A DNA stretch of 64,000 nt from the NCBI GenBank assembly GCA_022419385.1, contig JAJUBI010000005.1:1302001-1366000 (forward strand). The letters are read 5' to 3'. This DNA comes from Paraconiothyrium sp. Pb-2020. Its lineage: Eukaryota > Ascomycota > Dothideomycetes > Pleosporales > Didymosphaeriaceae. The notes under the pieces are model-generated. The model did no database searches. It was not told the origin of the DNA and saw only the letters and a list, made by a program, of their open reading frames with translations. Position numbers and translations under genes: made by a program. Shown one piece after another: positions 56,526-64,000 of the stretch (its first letter is position 1; each line of letters starts with the position of its first letter).

Positions 56526-57366
56526 ATGGGGATACTCGAGCTCATCTTCATTTTCCTCACACTTTTCGAGTACGCTTCCGCCGATGATGCCTACCACAAT
56601 CACGCTGGATGGTTCGTAGGCAATACTACGGCGCCTCCGCCCACTGTGATTCCCCCCACAACTCCGAACAAGACGAAAGTTGGCACAGTCGTCCTCGTCA
56701 ACCGCTGCGCCTACCCCGTGTACATATGGTAGAACAAGCTTCCATGCTCCTTTAGCCCCTTCTCACCCTGACACAACTGAATTTCTCCACAGGGAAGCCT
56801 GGGACGCCCACCAGGCCTTCAAGAAGAAGCTGGACGGGCGGGACAAGGAGACGTACAAGATCATCGATTCATACGACCTCCCTGGTGGAGGTAAGTGCAT
56901 CGATAACTGCGGCGTCACGTACAAGCTCTCCAAGACCGACAGCCTCGTCGGCGGCGTAGGCGGCAACCAAGTACAACTCGAGTATTCCACCCGCAAGGGA
57001 CTCTTCTACTACGACCTCTCCTTTGTTGCCTGCGCGAAGGACATCGACTACAGGAAGGGTAATGCGGAGAGGTGTCCGGGGTGGGATGCGGGATTGAAGG
57101 TTGTGTGGGAAGAAGGCGTGTAAGGAAATGGATTGTGGGGAGGGGGAGATGTGCATGTGAGTTCGATTCCCAGTTGTGGGGTTAGAAAGAGGGGCCTTTG
57201 AAGCTGATAAGACCGTAGATACGATGGCCAGGGAGCGTACTACATTGATCAGCCGGTACAGAAGTGGGGGCTGGCCGAGCCGGTTGGGACGTGTCCTGAC
57301 TATGACGAGGGCACTGAGATCGGGTTTGTCCTTTGCACGAGTGCGCCGCCTCTTGTGAAAGAGTGA
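56526..57366 (+). pseudogene. BYS1-like secreted protein with one frame break
   Basis: Small secreted protein resembling the fungal BYS1 (Blastomyces yeast-phase-specific) family. Exons 56526-56728, 56793-57156 and 57219-57366. A signal peptide (MGILELIFIFLTLFEYASA) leads to GTVVLVNRCAYPVYIWEAW, the conserved start. LPGGGKCIDNCGVTYKLSKT, VQLEYSTRKGLFYYDLSFVA and CPGWDAGLKVVWEEG follow. The frame then meets a stop at 57121, but one base further on the next frame continues CKEMDCGEGEMC, passes a good intron, and ends IYDGQGAYYIDQPVQKWGLA and IGFVLC, as the family does. One base is therefore missing near 57115. Recorded as broken; it may be an assembly indel. Role unknown; probably extracellular. 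Confidence 0.68.
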
Positions 57367-58281
57367 GGTACGGGAAGCAAGGTCTGGGACACACCGCATG
57401 ATGCAAGGCGAGCGTCATGTCGTTTACGATGTAATGTTAACTCTCTTCTGATGCTGAAACGTCGAGTGGTCTCCTGGTGGGTTGGCATCAAAGTACGGGG
57501 ATTGTGCGTTGGTTGAAGCACTGCCGATCAGGCAGTCGAAGTTCGTGATCCGCTTGAGAGAGTAGACTCAACATACATCTCTCGCAATGTTCAAAATTCC
57601 AAATTGTCCGTCAATCTCCGAATCGGTTTCTTCGTGATGCGGTACCATATCATTAATTGGATGGATAAGAAAGCATGAGAATTGAGAATGGAAGACACGT
57701 TATGGATTGTAACACCGGAATTTTGATGCTTTTGAAACTATGGTGATCATTGGTGCCAATTATCTTCACAGCTGGCAATCCAAACACACCGTAGCCATAA
57801 CCTGTGCTATATAAGCGCATATAATTCTCGAAACAGCCGCGATGCTTTTGATTATCGCGTCCCGCATGACGATTTGCCTCCCTAACCCTCGCGAGCCGGA
57901 AGACGAGGTTCCGCCCTGAAATGATCACTTATGCCTTTTGTCAACTGCTTCGCTCGACGAATATAGTTGACAAACCCATGTAAGGCTCAAGACGAACCAC
58001 ACCCTCGGAAGTGCTTTAAATACCCGACGATCCATACGCAAATTATCTAGGAAGATGTTGATAAGTTTCGCGTGCCCCGGGTGTAGGCGTGCAGATAGTA
58101 TGAAATGGCGTCTTTTTTCGATGCCCAAACATTAAACGACCGAAACGTACCGAGATAAGGTAGCAACCACGTCCAATGGAACCAAAACACCATTGCGCAC
58201 ACTCGCCGGTGCTCCCTCATTGCCCTTGGACGCCTGGTGGCGCTGACAGATTACATAAAAAATTAGTACAGGAAATGCTCT
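57367..58281. other. Region between convergent genes, no gene
   Basis: About 900 bp between the 3' ends of the BYS1-like and the first Zn2Cys6 gene. No supported frame. Confidence 0.5.
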
Positions 58282-60357
58282 CTACAATGCTGGTGGAGGA
58301 GCGAACTGCGGCTCGATATTGTGAATCGTCCCGGGTTCTCGACCAAAGTCAAGGTCGAACTCTGCACGCCAGTCATACGGTGCGTTGTAAGAAGTTGCGC
58401 TGAGAGGATCAGACATGCTCGACGCTGCGGTAGGGTTAAACATCGACCAAGAGTTAACGGTTTCGTCCATCCGTTCTGTAAAATAGCTGTTGTGTGTTGT
58501 CTCTACCGGGGTCTCTGACATTCGCGCTTGCATCGCTTTCTGTGCCAGGAATTCCTGATAGCCCTGCTTAACAGGCACCAACAAACGTTCGTATTCCTTC
58601 AGACAACGTCTTGCTGCAGGCCATCGTTCAGAGATGTTGCGGAAGCATGTCGCAAATCGTATTGTGTAATCTTCGATCGACTCAAGAGAATATCTCTCGG
58701 ATATTTGGCGCGGACAGAGGCTTAGAATGCGGAGGAAAACCGTAGCACAGTTGAACACGTGGTGGCAGGGGTGGAACACGTATTTGATCCTCCCGTAATC
58801 TGCGTCATTTTGTTGGCAGTATCCATTCGCAACCAGAACTGTGTTGTGAAAGGCCACAAGAAGATGATCTGGCGGAGGCGAAGGAACAGCCTTGGTTTGG
58901 CGATAGACCGCTACCGCGACGTATGGGACCGTGATTTCGGAGTACAACGTCATCTCTTTCCAGCGTTCCACGAAACTCGGGTCTCGATTGGCGGCGGCGG
59001 CTTCGTATATCTCTGTCTTCCATTTCTCGATCCTTTGCATACAACTCTGCTTCCAGTGCTCCAAAGAGGGATATTCTGGCGGTAGTGGCTGTCCATGCCA
59101 CATTATCGAGGTAATCTCAGCCTCGAGGAGCCGGAAAAGACATATTCGCCTGGACGTAAACTTCGATATACGTCCAGAGAGATCGACTCCTGCCTGAGTA
59201 ATAGAAGTGTCATCTACTTCCACCGGAAATTCTACATTGATACGTTGTATCGGCAAGGTGAAAGGGTATTGGAAGATGCAGCAAACTCCAACCTCCATTT
59301 CCCAAGCGCACCAGAATAAACGTCTCCTCATGTCACGTTGGTAAGCTGATATGGTAGCATCATTCGGGAGTTCTTGATGAAGTCCGAGATCAATGACGGC
59401 TTGGCTTATGAGGCCTGTCAATAACCAAACGTCCGCCATACTGGGATTGAGGAAGATGTACTGCGTCAAGAGAAGTATAGCTTGGAGCCCAGGTACGTCG
59501 TTGGTCGCCACGTCTGGGATGTATTGCATTGCTTGTCGCACAATGAGAGAGGCGAGGGCGTTCGCTTTTTCTTGCTTTGTACGTGCGGCTGTCGATAGAG
59601 AAATGGCCATGATGATGCTGACAATGTAGCGATCTCGCGATGTTGCTTGACGTGGACTGGACATGGGGATGTATACGGCATTGAACGCAGCCGTAACATC
59701 GTTCCGGTGGTAGATTGGATACTGGGTAATGACTCGCTCCAAGTAGTTGTTGAACAAGCCGCTCGCAGTCTTCCATGCAATGCTCTCCAGACAGTTTGTG
59801 TTAGTCTGAGGGTTCATGATGGACCGTGGGTGGTTCTCGTCCAAATCTGTTGAGCCTACCGGCCCTCTCCGGGAGGGGAGCTGGGTCCCCTTGACGACAC
59901 AACTGAGGAAAGGTCGCTTCTGGGTGACACCGAGGAATTTCGGGGTGATGTCTTGCATGGCAAGGTCCACGAGGCTATCGGCACGAGAGCATTTCCCGGC
60001 GCTGCCAAGATTGGATTCAGATTCGTGAGAAGCAGCTGGAGAAGGAAACGCAACACTGGGCCGTCCAGGCGGTCGGAAGGTTGTTGGGCTGCTGGCATTG
60101 GCGAGGTTTGCAATGTGCATTTCCAGAAAGCCTGCAATTGAGCGCGGGGCTTCTCTCTGAGTGGACGAGTCGAAGCCCACGCAGTCAACACGGGCATCGA
60201 CGCAGCGGGTGCACGCCGGCACCTTGCCATCGCACTGTGCAAAGGTTAGATGGGTGGTGGCTTCGACGAGGCTGGATCAAGACGGCACCGAGAGTTTACG
60301 CTTACGGCAGCGCGCGCAGGCGAGCACCCGGCGCCGCACCTTTGTGCGATTCAACAT
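58282..60357 (-). CDS. Zn2Cys6 transcription factor
   Basis: Nuclear regulator of 673 aa from exons 60357-60289 and 60234-58282. The first exon and start of the second build the binuclear zinc cluster: CARCRKRKLSCDGKVPACTR then CVDARVDC, with cysteines 14, 17, 24, 31, 34 and 41 (spacing 2-6-6-2-6), preceded by a basic stretch. The unspliced frame would lose the first half of the cluster, so the intron is well supported, although its donor GTGCCG is weak. The middle region has the fungal-specific transcription factor domain (PIYHRNDVTAAFNAVYIPMS, IVSIIMAISLSTAART, RRRLFWCAWEMEV). No target can be inferred. It is divergent from a second Zn2Cys6 gene, with starts only 244 bp apart. Confidence 0.9.
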
Positions 60358-60601
60358 GGAACAGGAGCCGGCGACGCGCTGGAAGATGGCACGGGAGCGC
60401 AACGGGCATGGCGGTGCTCACGAGACGGTGATGGGCACGGGGAGGTGTAGGTCGCCGCGAGTAATGGTACCCTTGGCGAATGCACGTCGCCGCTAGGTAG
60501 ATAACCCCTCACATCCCAATAATGCGCCGCATCTCCATAAACATCGCGCACGCCGCCCGCCGCCATCCTGCCCGCATGCCGCGGGCGCGACATGGCGCGA
60601 C
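60358..60601. promoter_or_regulatory. Short divergent promoter of two Zn2Cys6 genes, with upstream ATGs
   Basis: 244 bp, GC-rich. CGG-type triplets and the inverted word gccgcgggc (60578-60586) could be sites for a zinc-cluster factor; this is inference. The last 26 bases hold two out-of-frame ATGs before the plus-strand start: at 60576 (25 codons, ending at 60653) and at 60592 (13 codons, ending at 60633). Both overlap the main start. The second comes from a perfect 10-bp tandem repeat (gcgcgacatg) at 60584-60603. Confidence 0.5.
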
Positions 60602-62465
60602 ATGTCTATTGCATCGCCCACCCTGCCGCCTGACATCGACCTGGAGGCCCTGATCCAGAGCTTGCCCGCGTGCAAGCGGTGTCGCGAGTGCCGCCGCGGC
60701 TGCGACACGCTGCTACCCAAGTGCAGGCAAGTATCAGCGGGGGGCTTGCGACGGCGGCGACGGTTGACAGCGGCAGGCAATGCACGAAAGCGGGTGTCGA
60801 GTGTGCCTTCTACGACCATGGCAGAGACGAGCTGCTACCACGGAGGTGCGCCTCATCCGCCCACTGTTGTACCGTTGTACCGCGTCGCTAAGTCTCGCAG
60901 TTACATCGCAGAGCTAATTGATCACGTGCACAAGCTGAATGCCCGCGCAAATCCTTCGCCCGCAGCCTCGGGACCAACGTCCCAGGACCCGCCCGCGTCT
61001 ACCCCGACGTCTCTTGCGAAGAATGAAGTCTTCAGGACCGAGTCTGTCGTCTCTGAACCCCAGGGCCACCCGGCCCATCCGGAGCACTACTTTGCCGAAG
61101 CCGCGGGAAGCTATCGCTATCTGGGGTCGGAAGCTTGCCTCGTCAAGTCCCCGCGACAGAAAGCCAAGGAACTGAACTGGCCCAGCGAAGAGGACGATGA
61201 CTGGCGAATTAGCATTAGACAGTCCGATGCGAAAAACCATGAGCTTGTCGAGGTATATCTCGAGCAGATCCAGACACTTTACCCCATCTTGGATCTGTCA
61301 GCGCGCTATCTAGGCCCTGAATTGCCAGCCGATCTGACTGACGTTGAATTGTTTGACCTCAATATGATTTATTCCATTGGCTGCCACGTTACGCCTCTGA
61401 TTCTCAGCAAGAAGATCAGACAACGGGAGGATTTCGGGAAGCTGTGGAACCCCTCTGACGATAAGCTTTGGAATGTTTCCGGCCGCCATACTTATCGTAT
61501 GGCCCATACCCAAAATTATACACTTCTGGCGCAAAACTTCCTCGAGACTGCTGAACTCTATATGGAGGCTGCTACAGCTGACGCGACAATCGAGGGGTTG
61601 CGGGCTATCCTACTCCTTGCCATCAATAGTCTATTTGATCCTTTGAAAGGCAACATTGGACAGCAGATTGCGCTTGCGACGAGGCTCGCAATAGCCTTGG
61701 AGCAGAAGAGTCATGAACTGAGCCCGAAGGATATGAACATGATTCATCTTATGCACACTACCATTTTTAGCTTGGAGAATGAAATTGCGACCGTTTTGGA
61801 CCGGCCTGCTACATTCCCAGAACCTGTGAGTTATGGTCAGCATTCACATGATCGTCGAATATATTGACTTTGATTAGGAAGGGGACTTATGCTTCGATGT
61901 CAACCGGCCAGCCGATTATGTTTGTTCAATCTATCGGTTGCAAAACCGATGGCGGAAAGGAAATGATGCGACTAAAGCTTGGGCGCTGAACCAGCTTCCA
62001 CCGCTGGACTTGCGGCTTCAATTACCGCCCAGTCTCCGTTTGATACTTCACCAAACACGTCTGCTATTTGATCCAGTCTGGCAGACTGCGTGGCAGGTTC
62101 TCGAGGCTGTCGTGGCTATAGGCAGCATTCACATCTATGTCACCCCTCATTGGGTGTATCGAGCAGCCACGATTGTTATCAAAGAGAACTGGAGGGATTT
62201 TCATCCTACGGATGTAATAACCCTGTACTCAAACGCGCTCGTGGTCCTTCAGACTTCTTCTTGGAAGTGGGGGAGTGCAGCTGCTCTTGCCGGATCACTC
62301 GAGAACTTGATGCAACAAAAGAGACTCAAAACGACTGGAGACCTTTGGGACAAGACCCACACAGTTTACGACGTAAGATTCTAATCGTCCCGGTCAAGCT
62401 ACGGCGTCCACCGACAACGTGTTAATTTTCTTTCTCAGATCCGACTCGGTCTTCCCTCAACCTAA
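60602..62465 (+). CDS. Zn2Cys6 transcription factor, with a GC-AG intron in the zinc cluster
   Basis: 546 aa from exons 60602-60726, 60777-60845, 60901-61825, 61878-62372 and 62439-62465. Splicing the first two introns gives a perfect zinc cluster, CKRCRECRRGCDTLLPKCRQ then CTKAGVEC (Cys 24, 27, 34, 41, 44, 51). Intron 1 has a noncanonical GC donor in the strong context AG|GCAAGT. SYIAELIDHVHKLNARA after the cluster is a likely coiled-coil linker. The central fungal-specific domain includes YLEQIQTLYPILDLSARYLG, GLRAILLLAINSLF and LATRLAIALEQKSHEL. If both first introns (50 and 55 bp, sum 105) were kept, the frame would stay open but two zinc ligands would be lost. The last exon is tiny and less certain. 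Confidence 0.86.
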
Positions 62466-63247
62466 TGTAGGCCCTCCTTGTCGTCGACCTTCACCACACT
62501 ACCGCAGTATACGCACATTCGCCTCGCTCCTGTGTGACATAATCTAGATTTTCGACCATCTATTTAATAAGCGGAGAAGGGACAGCTGCGTTCGTACACC
62601 AGACTTGCATCAACGTACCAGAACTAACCTTGGCAGACGTTTCGCCTCCAGAGTAGCGGTCCGGGTATTTTGCGACGAACGAAGACGATGCCATCTATCA
62701 GAGGGTATTCGAGGCAGACCGGCTTACTTGGCACACGATGGAACTTCTCGCACGTCGCGCGTGGTTTAGAATTATCAGCGTCATAGAGGGAGATGGTATT
62801 CATTGCACTATAGTGCAAGTGCAACAGAAGTAAGGTGCTATCACGCGATAGACATTTACCGCCATTGAGCTCGGTAAGGGGCTTCGATGCGGCGAACGAA
62901 TACTGCTTAACTTATGTCTAGAAATGTATGATAGATGATATCGTATATTCTCTGACAGATCACCTCGTTCATATTAAATAATGATCGAAACTGACAAACT
63001 AGCATCTGCGCAGGTAGGTCGAACTCGTGCATGCAAGCGATTGTGCCTAAGTGCCGGCTAGCTCCATGACGGGAAGGATCAAAGTTGGCGGGGCGCTGAT
63101 CCGCAACGGAGTTGGGCGCTGAACGGTGCGTCGCCTGCCGAAGGTGAGGGGTACCCGCGATAAGCACGCAATATCTTGTTTGCAGACGTAGTATAGACCA
63201 ACTGTCTTACATGTAACTGTAGTCCAAGTAGAAAGAAAGCTAGGAAG
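62466..63247. other. Intergenic, no gene
   Basis: About 780 bp between the second regulator and the acyltransferase-like gene. A 66-codon minus frame (62824-62624) looks partly protein-like (MNTISLYDADNSKPRATCEK) but matches nothing known. The right end holds the promoter of the next gene. Confidence 0.45.
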
Positions 63248-64000
63248 ATGTTATTCGTGGAATGTAAAGGGTCGCCGTATGAAGTACGTCACTGTGTGAT
63301 CGCAACTATAACATCTATACTAACGTGTACTGCAGATTGGCCTCAAACACGGAACTGCAGCGCAACCTGACATAGATCGCTGCGTTGAGTTCTACGCCGA
63401 CCTATTCAGAAAGAATTGCAAGCAAGAATGGCCCGAAGTACTTCAACATGCAGAAGGCTTCGAGAAAGCAGCAAAGGAGAAGTGGCCAGCCTTCCACGAA
63501 GAGATGCGAGGAATCGCCGATGGATCAGGGCATGATCTACTCGACATTGTTGCCATCAATGTGCGGACGGAAATCAATTTCGGCATGTTCAGCGACGGAT
63601 GTACGGCACTATCCTGGCAGACGGAGAAGAGAGCATACCTCGCTCAGAACTGGGATGTACGTCGAGAGCAGAATACATGCACGCAGGTGTGGTGCTGACG
63701 CATACACAGTGGATGGACGCTCAAAAAGAAAACCTCATCATCACCAAGATCTCGCAAACGGGCAAACCCACCATCGTCCAGGTCACCGAAGCAGGCATCA
63801 TTGGCAAGATTGGCTTTAACAGCTCCGGCGTCGGCACGCTCCTAAATGCAATCAAAGTGCACGGCGTAGATGCTTCTCGCATGCCGGTTCATTTCGGGCT
63901 ACGCGCGGCCCTGGAAAGCAACACCACGCAGGAAGCGGTGCAAAAGCTGGAAAGTTACGGAATGGCTGCTTCAGCACACATTCTAATTTCCGACACTTCA
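63248..64000 (+). CDS. Acyl-CoA:6-aminopenicillanic-acid acyltransferase-like (C45) protein, 3' end cut by window
   Basis: N-terminal part of a C45-family acyltransferase/amidohydrolase, related to isopenicillin N acyltransferase. Exons 63248-63283 (12 aa), 63336-63656 and 63710 onward, open to the window end. The start MLFVECKGSPYEIGLKHG is the family's N-terminal signature. The catalytic block is NVRTEINFGMFSDGCTALSW; Cys101 in DGCT would be both self-cleavage site and nucleophile, as in penDE-type enzymes. YLAQNWDWMDAQKENLIITK and GKIGFNSSGVGTLLNAIKVH follow. Such genes are widespread in fungi that make no penicillin, so the substrate is open. It follows two Zn2Cys6 regulators, a possible functional grouping. 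Confidence 0.88.

Noticed and set aside
57150..57175. tRNA B-box-like sequence gttcgattcc
   Set aside because: No A box, acceptor stem or cloverleaf can be formed around it, and it sits inside a well-supported intron of the BYS1-like gene.

Overview
The window looks like nuclear DNA of a filamentous ascomycete (Pezizomycotina; Dothideomycetes is my guess, not shown). The genes carry many short introns (about 45-60 bp) with GT...AG borders and CTAAC/CTGAC branch points. The families are typical of these fungi: Zn2Cys6 regulators, fungal rhodopsin-domain membrane proteins, a BYS1-like secreted protein, GH17 glucanases and a DHA1 drug transporter. For most genes below I rebuilt exon structures by hand and checked that exon phases and total lengths agree. 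Several reading frames start at non-ATG codons if taken at face value, so I moved starts to the first sensible ATG.

Left part (1-25.9 kb): an epoxide hydrolase (569-2299, minus). A divergent pair of spliceosome genes, pinin (3288-4348, minus) and RDS3/PHF5A (4734-5060, plus). ATG3 (5711-6879, minus), divergent from a 2-oxoglutarate/Fe(II) oxygenase (7246-8499, plus). A gene-poor stretch (8.5-13.2 kb) containing a fold-back element flanked by TA. A GNAT acetyltransferase and a 598-aa MFS exporter (minus). Another gene-poor stretch. A seven-exon fungal rhodopsin-domain membrane protein (19530-21066, plus). A large glycogen-binding-domain protein with about ten copies of a short ELxxAPxLxHE motif (22454-25859, plus).

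Middle part (25.9-44.2 kb): a gene-poor stretch. Two head-to-tail atypical protein kinases (minus), the second broken by two single-base shifts. A 975-aa RING, ZZ-like and SH3 protein (32218-35367, minus) whose first intron is open in frame. A secreted TGQ-repeat protein with several frame breaks (36797-38309, minus). A maltose-O-acetyltransferase-type hexapeptide enzyme (minus), divergent from STE14 (plus). ILV3 (42337-44208, minus).

Right part (45-64 kb): a cell-wall enzyme with two GH17 domains in one protein (45075-48266, plus). An F-box protein (minus). TAH18 (50972-53096, minus), divergent from a two-RRM RGG protein (plus). A BYS1-like secreted protein with one frame break (56526-57366, plus). 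Two divergently transcribed Zn2Cys6 regulators (58282-60357 minus, 60602-62465 plus). The start of an acyl-CoA:6-aminopenicillanic-acid acyltransferase-like gene, cut by the window end.

Housekeeping genes (RNA processing, autophagy, prenyl-protein methylation, branched-chain amino acids, Fe-S assembly) are intact. The frame breaks all fall in accessory or repetitive genes, so they could be real decay or assembly indels. I saw no CRISPR array, rRNA, convincing tRNA or viral element.
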